Source: Cellvibrionaceae bacterium
GTDB lineage: Bacteria; Pseudomonadota; Gammaproteobacteria; Pseudomonadales; Cellvibrionaceae
Reading direction: 5' to 3'
Assembly (NCBI GenBank): GCA_021151615.1
Contig: JAGKXA010000044.1
Coordinates: forward strand, 1 to 24,781
DNA: 24,781 nucleotides
In this document: in pieces, positions 15,346 to 22,688 of the stretch
Position numbering within the stretch: the stretch's first letter is position 1
Layout of the letters: the number at the start of each line of letters is the position of its first letter
Notes under the pieces: generated by a model
The model's input: only the letters and a program-made list of their open reading frames with translations
Databases searched by the model: none
What the model was told of the DNA's origin: nothing
Position numbers and translations under genes: made by a program

Positions 15346-15468
15346 CAAGCGCAGCAACACGCCGCTGCGCGGCTGGACAGTTCGTAAGTCGCGCTCATGT
15401 GGTTTTGCTTCGCAAAAGTATTCCACAAAACGGCAACTTACAAACTGCGGCTGAACTCGGCGTTAAAT
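15341..15468 (+). repeat. attC recombination site of cassette 1
   Basis: The left end TAACAAGCGC and right end CGGCGTTAAATG are those of an attC. The right core GTTAAAT (15462-15468) fits GTTRRRY exactly. The folded strand forms a long imperfect hairpin: TAAC 15343-15346 with GTTA 15462-15465; CAGTT 15378-15382 with AACTG 15443-15447; GTAAGT 15384-15389 with ACTTAC 15436-15441; TGTGG 15398-15402 with CCACA 15423-15427; and an apex TTTTGC-TTC-GCAAAA at 15403-15417. The length of about 128 bases is similar to Vibrio-type sites. The 13-base GCCGC-TGC-GCGGC at 15361-15373 forms a small side hairpin. Confidence 0.85.
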
Positions 15469-15477
15469 GAGAAATTC

Positions 15478-15966
15478 ATGAAAAAACTACTTATTATTTT
15501 TTTTGCACTTTTTGGACTAACATATTTCCCAACGTCATGGGCCAAATCTGAGATTTCCTATGGCAAAATATTGGAGAAAGGAGTTTACGGTGATCGTTCC
15601 GGTTTTACAAAATGTAAGGTTGGCCTGCAAAGAGAAAACCCAATAGACAACAAAAATGATTTAGGTTGCTTAATTACGAAGGCATCTGAGTTTGATTTAA
15701 TACAAAACAGCCGAATCGGCATAAAGTACGTTTTAAAAGGTGTGCCCGAAGGCGTTGTAGACCTAGAGTTTCGAGTAAAAAGTATGGAATCTGCGGTAGA
15801 GTATTTAACCACAATACAACGACAATCTAGTGGCGGCACAATTAAGGGGGTTCTCGGATTTTCATTCAATCAGAGTCTCTACATGGTGCCGGGGGTTTGG
15901 AGTATTGCAATATTTCATAAGGGTGATTTAATTGTTGCTACTACATTTAGAGCGGCACCCATTTAA
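15478..15966 (+). CDS. Integron cassette 2 protein: exported, DUF3859-like
   Basis: A 162-residue protein with a signal peptide (MKKLLIIFFALFGLTYFPTS, cleavage near SWA-KSE). The mature part has the features of DUF3859: a GIKYVLKGVPEGVVDLEFRV strand pair near the middle, GFSFNQSLYMVPGVWSIAIF, and a final HKGDLIVATTF (the family typically shows G-x-P-x-G near the middle and L-V-P-G-x-W-x-F-x-I-x-x-x-G at the end). Function is not known; periplasmic location is predicted. ATG 15478 is 9 bases after the attC core, typical of cassettes. A longer frame from 15397 would run through the attC and is not credible as the start. The stop codon lies in the left core of the next, damaged attC. Confidence 0.75.
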   Translation: MKKLLIIFFALFGLTYFPTSWAKSEISYGKILEKGVYGDRSGFTKCKVGLQRENPIDNKNDLGCLITKASEFDLIQNSRIGIKYVLKGVPEGVVDLEFRVKSMESAVEYLTTIQRQSSGGTIKGVLGFSFNQSLYMVPGVWSIAIFHKGDLIVATTFRAAPI

Positions 15967-16004
15967 CAAAGCATTGCACCTGACGCATTGTAAGGTAATA
16001 TTTT
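15961..16004 (+). repeat. Left end of a second, truncated attC
   Basis: ATTTAAC (15961-15967) fits the left core RYYYAAC exactly and overlaps the cassette 2 stop codon, followed by AAAGCATTGCACC, a typical left arm. No matching right arm or GTTRRRY end is found before 16262. The REP-like element begins at 16008, so the site seems to have been cut or replaced by the REP pair. Confidence 0.5.
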
Positions 16005-16007
16005 AGC

Positions 16008-16050
16008 ACGTAGGTACGATTAGCGCAGCGTAATCGTACGCATGAAAAAT
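16008..16050 (+). repeat. REP-like palindromic repeat, copy 2
   Basis: Same 43-base element as at 644-686, with one difference. The arms GTACGATTA and TAATCGTAC pair perfectly around GCGCAGCG. It immediately follows the truncated attC. Confidence 0.85.
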
Positions 16051-16176
16051 AGCGAACAGCAGTCAATCGTGTTGTCGACTGACCTTACTCAACATTTCAT
16101 AAACATATAAAAGCAGGAATTTGCCCGCAAACTGGCGTGGGAATAGCAGCTTGAAAACGAAGCTGGTGAATAACAG

Positions 16177-16210
16177 GCGTACGATTACGCTGCGCTAATC
16201 GTACCTACAT
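16177..16210 (-). repeat. REP-like palindromic repeat, copy 3, inverted
   Basis: The reverse complement of the first 34 bases of the same element. With copy 2 it forms a facing pair separated by 126 bases, like the BIME arrangement of REP sequences. The 126-base spacer shows no gene. Confidence 0.85.
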
Positions 16211-16251
16211 AAAAACATTGCTATGGCGATTCCAGAAGCACGATGCTAAAA

Positions 16252-16274
16252 CCCAATGCCGTTTAGGCATTGGG
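16252..16274 (-). terminator. Rho-independent terminator of the kinase-regulator operon
   Basis: CCCAATGCC (16252-16260) pairs with GGCATTGGG (16266-16274) around GTTTA. On the minus strand the stem is followed by TTTTAGC. The hairpin overlaps the last codons and stop of the response regulator. Confidence 0.8.
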
Positions 16275-16973
16275 GATGTACACATAACCTACCGAACGCA
16301 CGGTTTTGATGGTGGCGGGTTTATCCGGATCAACTTCAATTTTCTTACGCATGCGGGTGATGCGGCTGTCGATGGATCGATCAAAGGGATCGGCATCGGT
16401 TTTGTGGGCCAACTCCAGTAAATAATCGCGCGATAGGGGACGATTGGGATTGGCGAGAAATACCATCAGTAAATCGTATTCCATCGCGGTGAGCGGCACT
16501 TCAGTATCTCCCTCCCAAAGTTTACGCGCTTCCACATCCAACAGGCATTTGCCGATTTTTTTGCGCGCGTCTTGCACGGGCTGCGTGTTTGCTGGCAATT
16601 CATTTTGCGTGCGGCGCAATACGCTGCGCACGCGCGCTAACAACGCACGCAAATCAAAGGGTTTGCCGACGTAATCATCCGCACCCATTTCCAGGCCGAC
16701 CACCATGTCCACCTGCCCGGCCGATGCGGTGACCATAATAATTCCGGCGCGGGTGTGTTCGCGCAAATAACGCGTGAGGGTTAAGCCATCCTCACCGGGC
16801 ATATTTAAATCCAGCAACACAATATGCGGAGCGAATTCCGGCAGGATTTTTTTTAATTCCTGACCATTCACCGCAATCCTGACGGCAAAGCCCTGCATTT
16901 CAAAATAGTCTGCAAGGGTTTCGGCAATGTCGATTTCATCATCGACCACAATCATTTGGTATTGAGTGCTCAT
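16263..16973 (-). CDS. OmpR-family response regulator
   Basis: A 236-residue regulator. The receiver has the acidic pair Asp11-Asp12, the phosphorylated Asp55 (VLLDLNMPGEDG), TAS and GKPFD with the conserved lysine. The winged-helix effector has LTAMEYDLLMVFLANPNRPL, FDRSIDSRITRMRKKIE and TIKTVRSVGYVYIP, typical of the OmpR/TorR/KdpE class. A longer frame extends upstream to 17138 but runs into the kinase gene; ATG 16973 (MSTQYQMIVVDDE) gives the family length. It is transcribed after the histidine kinase with a 62-base gap and ends in a terminator hairpin that overlaps its stop codon. The target genes are unknown. Confidence 0.87.
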   Translation of the reverse strand: MSTQYQMIVVDDEIDIAETLADYFEMQGFAVRIAVNGQELKKILPEFAPHIVLLDLNMPGEDGLTLTRYLREHTRAGIIMVTASAGQVDMVVGLEMGADDYVGKPFDLRALLARVRSVLRRTQNELPANTQPVQDARKKIGKCLLDVEARKLWEGDTEVPLTAMEYDLLMVFLANPNRPLSRDYLLELAHKTDADPFDRSIDSRITRMRKKIEVDPDKPATIKTVRSVGYVYIPNA

Positions 16974-17035
16974 GTTGTTCACTTGATGCTGGTTGTTAGC
17001 TGTTACGAGTTTTATGAATACATTGACTGAAAAAT

Positions 17036-18778
17036 TTATGCCGCTTTTAGTGGCAGACGAATACAGAAGCTTGCACCGCTGCCGGTGTGTTGTTCCAATT
17101 CCAATCGACCACCATGGGCTTCGATAATGCCGCTGCACACCGCCAGCCCCAACCCCGTGCCCTTGCCCGGTGCCTTGGTAGTAAAAAAGGGTTCGAAAAT
17201 TCGCCGCTGCACTTCCGGTGCAATACCCGGGCCCGAATCTTTAATGCGAATTGCAATTTGATCGTCAACCAACAGGGATTCAATGCGCAGAATTTTTTGC
17301 GGCGAATCCTGCATGGCCTGCTGGGCGTTGATAATTAAATTGCTAATAACTTGATGTACCTGATCAGCATCGGCCGGTACCTCGGGTAAATCATTGCCCA
17401 GTTGTAATTGCAATTCGATGTGCTGACTGCGCAGGCCCGGCTCTAATAGCTCCAACACGCGCCCTACCAGTTGATTGATATTGACCGGATCGCATTGCGG
17501 TGGCTGGTTGCGGGCCATGGCGAGAAAAGTATTGATAATAGTGGCGCAGCGCTCGGCCGCCTGGCGAATTTTATCGGCGCGTTTCAGCACGCGCGCTTCC
17601 TGTTCGGTTTCCTGCAGCAGTTGCGCTTGTCCCACCACAATCGCGAGCGGATTATTAAGCTCATGGGAAATTCCCGCGAGTAATGTTCCCATGGCCGCAA
17701 GCTTTTCATTGCGCTGTAAATCTTCGCGCTGGCGAGCAATTTCCTGCTCGGCGTTGCGCTGGGCGGTAAGGTCGCGAATATAGGCAGTCACCAACCGGCG
17801 GCCAATTAAATCCACTTGGCGCAAGGTGAGCTCCACCGGGAATTCACTGTTATCGCTGCGTTTGGCTTGCAGCTCCAGGCGCTGCCCTAAAATGCGCGGA
17901 GCGCCCTGTTCGCTGTAGCGGCGAAAGCCCTGTTCGTGTTGCGCACGCATGGCATCGGGCACAATTAACTCGCCAATCGATTGGCCAATCGCCTGTTCGC
18001 GCGTATAGCCAAACATTTGCTCGGCGGCGTCGTTAAATTCAATCACTGCGCCGCGTTCATCGATGGTAATCACCGCATCGAGCGAGGCGGCAATCATGGC
18101 GCGGTGCAATTTGCTGCTGTTGTTTTTTATCACCAGCGATTGGTAAAACTGCCAGCGCGAATGCTGCTCGATGGTATAGCCTGCAAAAATGCCGATGATC
18201 GCGTTGGACATCAGAAAAAAATTATTGGAAATGATATCGGCGAGCGGCAAATTTTTATAAAACGCAATGCAGTTGTACAACAGTACTATCAACACCACCG
18301 TGCGCAGCGCGTTGATAAAACGCAAGCCCACAATAAAGAGCGTCCAGGTGATGCAAAGGTTAATCCCCGCGTAGTAATAGTGGCTGTATTGATTGTGGGT
18401 GATTAACAGCATGGCAAAGATGCCACCTGCGGCCACCATACTGGAGACAAATACCACTTGCTGGTGGATGCGCTGGAAAATCGCCTGGAAACTCACCAGA
18501 AACAAGAGCGCTAACAGGCTGCAAGTTACCGCGCGCACGCCCCACAGGGCCCACATGCTTTCCGGCACTAGCAGGTAATCCAGAAATGCGAAGTTCAGGT
18601 AAAGCACAAAGGCCAATGCCAGCGCAATACGCACTTGTTGCGCAATATTGCTGGCCACATTGGCCTGGTATTCCTGCTCCAGGCTCGCATCGCGAAATAG
18701 CAGTGTCAGCGGATTAAAAATCCGGTAGCGCTGGCCAAAAGAGAGGCTGGTGTAATTGTCGATGACCAGGTCGTTCAT
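17036..18778 (-). CDS. Hybrid-membrane PAS sensor histidine kinase
   Basis: A 580-residue kinase. The N-terminal 200 or so residues hold about six membrane helices without a large periplasmic loop, so it probably senses something in or at the membrane. A PAS domain covers about 225-340 (DAVITIDERGAVIEFNDAAE, FGYTREQAIGQ), then a short coiled coil and the HisKA domain with GISHELNNPLA (phosphorylated His372). The ATPase domain has SNLIINAQQAM, DSGPGIAPE, FFTTKAPGKGTGLGLAV. The NNPLA form of the H-box is typical of NtrB-like kinases, an unusual match with an OmpR-type regulator. ATG 18778 (AGGGAAACGA upstream) is chosen over the longer frame to 18901, whose first 41 residues look non-coding. 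Confidence 0.86.
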   Translation of the reverse strand: MNDLVIDNYTSLSFGQRYRIFNPLTLLFRDASLEQEYQANVASNIAQQVRIALALAFVLYLNFAFLDYLLVPESMWALWGVRAVTCSLLALLFLVSFQAIFQRIHQQVVFVSSMVAAGGIFAMLLITHNQYSHYYYAGINLCITWTLFIVGLRFINALRTVVLIVLLYNCIAFYKNLPLADIISNNFFLMSNAIIGIFAGYTIEQHSRWQFYQSLVIKNNSSKLHRAMIAASLDAVITIDERGAVIEFNDAAEQMFGYTREQAIGQSIGELIVPDAMRAQHEQGFRRYSEQGAPRILGQRLELQAKRSDNSEFPVELTLRQVDLIGRRLVTAYIRDLTAQRNAEQEIARQREDLQRNEKLAAMGTLLAGISHELNNPLAIVVGQAQLLQETEQEARVLKRADKIRQAAERCATIINTFLAMARNQPPQCDPVNINQLVGRVLELLEPGLRSQHIELQLQLGNDLPEVPADADQVHQVISNLIINAQQAMQDSPQKILRIESLLVDDQIAIRIKDSGPGIAPEVQRRIFEPFFTTKAPGKGTGLGLAVCSGIIEAHGGRLELEQHTGSGASFCIRLPLKAA

Positions 18779-18963
18779 TCGTTTCCCTGCAATGCAATAG
18801 AACTGTTTGGTATAGCGGTAACCATTAAGCGACAAATTGTAACTGTTGGTGGATTTACATGCAGCTGGGCGATGAAACTTTAATGCCTGGCGCTCTGGCA
18901 AATAAAGCGATAACGCCTAGGCTTAAGAAGCGGTACCCACTTAATGCACTGGAGGTGAGCAAG

Positions 18964-19080
18964 ATGAGCAAATCTCAAGACAAACGCAAAGAAAGTAAAA
19001 AACCGGCAACTCGCACTGCCAAAGAAAAACACCAACTGAAAAAGGCCAAACAAGCCGAGCATGCACATCGCGAATTTTAG
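18964..19080 (+). CDS. Small lysine-rich protein (38 aa)
   Basis: A very basic, hydrophilic 38-residue protein: MSKSQDKRKESKKPATRTAK, then EKHQLKKAKQAEHAHREF. GGAGGTGA at 18951-18958 before ATG 18964 is a strong ribosome-binding site, and a terminator follows, so it is very likely expressed. Similar short proteins starting MSKSQD/MTKSQD and rich in KKA occur in many gammaproteobacteria; their function is unknown. The longer frame from 18859 is ignored because the ribosome-binding site and composition support the later start. It is divergent from the kinase operon. Confidence 0.72.
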   Translation: MSKSQDKRKESKKPATRTAKEKHQLKKAKQAEHAHREF

Positions 19081-19114
19081 GTTGATGTGCTGATTCATTC
19101 ACAGGTAATACAGA

Positions 19115-19141
19115 AAAAGGGCGCAATCACTGCGCCCTTTT
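19115..19141. terminator. Bidirectional rho-independent terminator
   Basis: AAAAGGGCGCA (19115-19125) pairs perfectly with TGCGCCCTTTT (19131-19141) around ATCAC, followed by CTTT. It separates the small basic protein (+) from the convergent TPR lipoprotein (-) and can serve both. Confidence 0.92.
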
Positions 19142-19177
19142 CTTTAGCTGCAAATCTCACGATGATGAAAGCCAGCG

Positions 19178-19636
19178 CTACTCGCCGATAGACTCGCGCA
19201 CGCGCAATAAACCACTGGCCACATCCGAGCCCTGGGGTGCAAAACGCAGCCCCTGTTGCACAAACATCTCCGCTTTTTGCGGTTGCCCTAACTGGACATA
19301 AGCCTGTGCCAATACCAGATACAAATCCGCCGCTCGGCGCTCTATACGCAAGCCGCGCTCGGCAGTGGCTATAGCTCCCTGGTAATCCTGCGCGAGATAT
19401 TGACTGCGCGCCTGACGCGCCAGGCTGATGGCGGCGGGATTCAAACTCACCGCCGGCTTGGGCACAGCGCCCGGCTGCGGCTGTACCACTGTTGGTGTTA
19501 CGGCAGGTTTGGTCGCGCTCGCTGGTTTGGATGGAGCTGGCGCAGGACGCGGCGACGGTTGTTGGCTGTAGGGCGTACAACCGATAAAAGCTAACACACA
19601 GCCTGCAATTAGCAGGCGTTTAAACAGATTGATCAT
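19178..19636 (-). CDS. TPR-containing lipoprotein
   Basis: A 152-residue predicted lipoprotein: signal peptide with lipobox LAFIGC (Cys20), then a Pro/Ala-rich linker of about 45 residues (PSPRPAPAPSKPAS and following), then a helical TPR-like domain: ARSQYLAQDYQGAIATAERG, LYLVLAQAYVQLGQPQKAE, MFVQQGLRFAPQ. A linker of this type suggests it spans from the membrane towards the peptidoglycan. It follows the ParA-type ATPase gene by 17 bases and shares its transcript. I do not recognise a named family. Position +2 after Cys is Thr, so transport to the outer membrane is expected. Confidence 0.8.
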   Translation of the reverse strand: MINLFKRLLIAGCVLAFIGCTPYSQQPSPRPAPAPSKPASATKPAVTPTVVQPQPGAVPKPAVSLNPAAISLARQARSQYLAQDYQGAIATAERGLRIERRAADLYLVLAQAYVQLGQPQKAEMFVQQGLRFAPQGSDVASGLLRVRESIGE

Positions 19637-19653
19637 GGGATATCCGCTACGAG

Positions 19654-20415
19654 TTATTCAGCATCTTTAGTGGCGGCCTTGAGCAACCGCGCGATTTCTT
19701 TCCACAAATCGATATAGGCCAGGGCCGCACGACTGCGCTGATTGTAACTGGTGAGCGGTGCCCGGCGCAGCCCCATTTGTTCAACTGCCGAATCATTGGG
19801 TACGTAGGTCTTGAGCATAGGCACGGGCATTTTCTTGCTGTTCTCAACCGCCTCCCGGTGCAGGCTGCGGCGCATATCCACCAGATTAAAAAAACCGACA
19901 ATACGCTTGGGTGCGGATTTCTTGCTATTTAAAAACTCAATGACCTGCTCCATAGCCCGAATCGAGAGCGGACTGGGAATCATGGGGATCAATAAAATAT
20001 CCACTTCCTGCAGCAGTTGTTCAACACTGGGGGAGAGCGTGGGTGGGCAGTCAAAAATCAGTATGTCCGCTTTTTCGCTGAGAGGCTTAAGCAGTTGCTT
20101 GAGGAATTTTTTGTCTTTGCTCAGCTCGTCAAATTCGCTGTCAAGGCTGCGCAAACTCAGGTCGGCGGGAATCAACATCAGGCGTGGATAGGGACTGTAA
20201 AGCTCCATCTCGCCAATGGATTTGCCTTTGCTGAAAAGCTTGATGGCCTTGGCGGAATCCGGCTCTTGCTGGCAAAACCAACTGGCAGCGGCCTGCGGAT
20301 CCAAATCCCAGAGAATCACATTCTTTTTGGCGGCCGCAGCCATATAAGCCATATTGACTGCGGTGGTGGTTTTGCCCACGCCACCCTTGAGGTTATAGAA
20401 AGCGATTTTGATCAT
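19654..20415 (-). CDS. ParA-family ATPase (orphan)
   Basis: A 253-residue P-loop ATPase of the ParA/MinD type. The deviant Walker A motif KGGVGKTT is at 10-17 with signature Lys10 and catalytic Lys15. DLDPQAAASWF (switch I region, A' motif) and ILIFDCPPTLSPSV (Walker B) follow. These enzymes position plasmids, chromosomes or protein clusters by nucleotide-dependent dimerisation on DNA or membranes. There is no N-terminal DNA-binding extension, no parB next to it and no visible parS site, so it is not a normal chromosome-partition locus. It is co-transcribed with a TPR lipoprotein, suggesting positioning of an envelope-linked cargo. The start ATG 20415 has AGGATTGTT upstream. Confidence 0.88.
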   Translation of the reverse strand: MIKIAFYNLKGGVGKTTTAVNMAYMAAAAKKNVILWDLDPQAAASWFCQQEPDSAKAIKLFSKGKSIGEMELYSPYPRLMLIPADLSLRSLDSEFDELSKDKKFLKQLLKPLSEKADILIFDCPPTLSPSVEQLLQEVDILLIPMIPSPLSIRAMEQVIEFLNSKKSAPKRIVGFFNLVDMRRSLHREAVENSKKMPVPMLKTYVPNDSAVEQMGLRRAPLTSYNQRSRAALAYIDLWKEIARLLKAATKDAE

Positions 20416-20587
20416 AACAATCCTATGCGTGTCGTTACCGGTCGTTATAGTGATGGAAATCTATTCAAGGCGTTTTAACTTGTAGCATTTTTATGCAGAT
20501 CATTCAAAATTTATCCGCCATTTCACCCATGCCAGGGTTCAAAAGCATCGATTAGCGCATAGGCAAGCAATGAACTCCTACGAGCGT

Positions 20588-20593
20588 TACAAT
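20588..20593 (+). promoter_or_regulatory. Possible -10 box (TACAAT) of srkA inside a small inverted repeat
   Basis: TACAAT lies 29 bases before the srkA start. It is flanked by GAGCG (20582-20586) and CGCTC (20594-20598), an inverted repeat that could be an operator. No convincing -35 hexamer is present. Weak evidence. Confidence 0.3.
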
Positions 20594-20621
20594 CGCTCCC
20601 TCACTTTGCGAGTCACTTGTT

Positions 20622-21605
20622 ATGAGCCAGGCACACCCCTACGAACTTCTCACTCCCGATCTGGTACTGGATGCGATTGAAAGCACAGGCCTGATTTCCG
20701 ATGCGCGCATACTGGCGTTAAACAGCTACGAAAACCGCGTATATCAGGTGGGGATTGAAGGCGGCTCACCGCTGATCGCCAAGTTCTATCGCCCGGAGCG
20801 CTGGAACAACGAACAAATTATTGAAGAGCACCGGTTCACACATGCATTGAAAGAATTGGAGATCTCTGTCGTGCCGCCGCTGTTGGATGAGAAGGGCAAC
20901 AGCCTGCGCGAGCATCAAGGTTTTCGCTTCGCGCTCTATCCGCGCCAGGGCGGCCACGCGCCCAATCTGGATGACTTTGATGCGCTGTTATCGCTCGGGC
21001 GCACAATTGGGCGGATACACGCGCTGGGGCAGGCGCAGCCGTTTCACCATCGCCCACCGCTGGATATCCAAACTTTCGGACGCGAAAGCTATGCATTTTT
21101 GTTGGAGAATGACTTTATCCCGTCAAGTCTGCGCGAGTCCTACCGCACTCTGGGTGCCGACCTGCTCGCGCGCTGCGAAACATTATTTGCGCGTGTGGAT
21201 TACCGCGCGATTCGCCTGCACGGCGACTGCCATCCAGGCAATATTTTGTGGCGCGATGAAGTGCCACACTTTGTCGACTTTGATGATGCGCGCATGGGCC
21301 CGGCGATTCAGGATTTGTGGATGCTACTCTCCGGCGAGCGCGACCAGCAGACAGCGCAAATGAGCGAGATTCTGGACGGCTACCGCGAGTTTTGCGATAT
21401 TGATTTGGCCGAGTTGCAGCTGATAGAAGCCTTGCGCAGCCTGCGCATCATGCACTATAGCGCCTGGCTGGCACGCCGCTGGACAGATCCAGCCTTTCCG
21501 CGTCACTTCCCCTGGTTCAATACCGAGCGCTATTGGGGCGAACATATTCTGGAGTTGCGCGAGCAGTTGGCGGCGCTCAACGAGCCACCGTTAGTCATTT
21601 ACTGA
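20622..21605 (+). CDS. srkA: Stress response kinase A (YihE/RdoA), Ser/Thr protein kinase
   Basis: A 327-residue cytoplasmic kinase, matching the length of E. coli SrkA (328). The APH-like fold is evident: LNSYENRVYQVG (glycine-rich loop equivalent), IAKFYRPERW with the ATP-binding lysine, EEHRFTHALKELEI, the catalytic loop LHGDCHPGNILW (about 199-210) and the metal-binding VDFDDARMGP. In E. coli the kinase counters the MazEF-mediated death pathway and is linked to Cpx envelope stress. It is upstream of cysE on the same strand with a 74-base gap, in which CCAAC-ATT-GTTGG forms a small hairpin. Confidence 0.93.
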   Translation: MSQAHPYELLTPDLVLDAIESTGLISDARILALNSYENRVYQVGIEGGSPLIAKFYRPERWNNEQIIEEHRFTHALKELEISVVPPLLDEKGNSLREHQGFRFALYPRQGGHAPNLDDFDALLSLGRTIGRIHALGQAQPFHHRPPLDIQTFGRESYAFLLENDFIPSSLRESYRTLGADLLARCETLFARVDYRAIRLHGDCHPGNILWRDEVPHFVDFDDARMGPAIQDLWMLLSGERDQQTAQMSEILDGYREFCDIDLAELQLIEALRSLRIMHYSAWLARRWTDPAFPRHFPWFNTERYWGEHILELREQLAALNEPPLVIY

Positions 21606-21679
21606 GCCAACATTGTTGGAAATTTAACATTCACCCCCAATAATGGTTTTTTGTGTAGCCAGATACCCAGGAGAATCCC

Positions 21680-22477
21680 ATGACTGCACCCGCACCCGCC
21701 CTGGTTGTTGACAGCCTGTGGGAGTCCATCCGCCTGCAAACCCGCAAACAAGCGGAATCAGAACCGGTACTGGCCAGCTTCCTTTACTCCACTATCCTCA
21801 ATCACGACTCACTCAAAGCGGCGCTCAGTTTCCACCTTGCCAATAAACTGGATAGTCCAGCCCTTCCCGCCATGCTGATTCGCGAGGTGATTGAAGAGGC
21901 CATGGCGAAAGATGAAAGTATTATCGAATCCATACGTGCGGACCTGCTGGCGGTTAGCGAGCGCGATTCTGCCTGCTGCTCGCTAGTCACTCCACTGCTC
22001 TACTTCAAAGGTTTCCATGCGCTGCAAGCCTATAGGGTCGCCCATTGGCTGTGGCAACAGGGGCGCAACTCGTTAGCACTGTTTTTGCAAAACCGCATAT
22101 CGGCGGTGTTCGCGGTAGATATTCACCCGGCTGCGCAGATCGGCAAGGGCATAATGTTCGACCATGCCACGGGTATAGTCATTGGTGAAACTGCAGTAGT
22201 GGAGGACAATGTCTCCATTATGCAGTCAGTCACTTTGGGCGGCACTGGAAAAGAAGCCGGGGATCGTCACCCCAAGGTGCGCAAAGGCGTGTTGATAGGC
22301 GCAGGAGCCAAGATTCTCGGCAATATCACTGTTGGTGAGTGCGCCAAAATTGGCGCTGGCAGTGTGGTATTAAAAGATGTTCCCTCGCGCGCCACCGTGG
22401 CTGGCGTTCCGGCGCAGATCATCGGCGAAACCCAGTGTTCGCAACCGGCACGGGAAATGGATCATTTGATCCGCTAA
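21680..22477 (+). CDS. cysE: Serine O-acetyltransferase
   Basis: The enzyme acetylates L-serine with acetyl-CoA, the first step of cysteine synthesis. The 265-residue protein has the helical N-terminal domain (residues 1-140, with the family block DSACCSLVTPLLYFKGFHAL) and a left-handed beta-helix of hexapeptide repeats (IHPAAQIGKGIMFDHATGIV). The catalytic pair is expected at the Asp/His of GFHALQAYR and FDHATG, and the acetyl-CoA loop at GGTGKEAGDRHPKV. The C-terminal tail ends in MDHLIR; the terminal Ile before the last residue is consistent with the cysteine-synthase-binding tail of CysE. AGGAG lies 6 to 7 bases before ATG 21680. It is the class with a full N-terminal domain, which is feedback-inhibited by cysteine. 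Confidence 0.94.
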   Translation: MTAPAPALVVDSLWESIRLQTRKQAESEPVLASFLYSTILNHDSLKAALSFHLANKLDSPALPAMLIREVIEEAMAKDESIIESIRADLLAVSERDSACCSLVTPLLYFKGFHALQAYRVAHWLWQQGRNSLALFLQNRISAVFAVDIHPAAQIGKGIMFDHATGIVIGETAVVEDNVSIMQSVTLGGTGKEAGDRHPKVRKGVLIGAGAKILGNITVGECAKIGAGSVVLKDVPSRATVAGVPAQIIGETQCSQPAREMDHLIR

Positions 22478-22688
22478 CCGCTCTTCATCAATATCCGGGC
22501 TGGCATCGGGAATTTTTTTCGGCGCCAGCTTCATCTTTATACTTACTGCCTGCCCCAGAATAATCCCCATGCACCAAAACAATCCCACTTATTGCTCGTT
22601 TGTAGGTCGCAACCGCCAACTATAACCGGAAATTCGCCGTTGGTCTGAAATTTGCTCGATTGCAATTCCAAGACCGAGGAGAAGAAGC

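Noticed and set aside
15397..15477. Upstream extension of the cassette 2 frame
   Set aside because: It runs through the attC hairpin; ATG 15478 followed by a signal peptide is the sensible start.
16008..16210. A CRISPR array or small insertion sequence made of the inverted palindromes
   Set aside because: Only two facing copies, no regular spacers, no ORF between them; the match with the copy next to a RAYT favours REP elements.
22370..22588. A 72-codon frame on the - strand overlapping the end of cysE
   Set aside because: Half of it is antisense to cysE; the other part looks protein-like in places but has no support beyond that.
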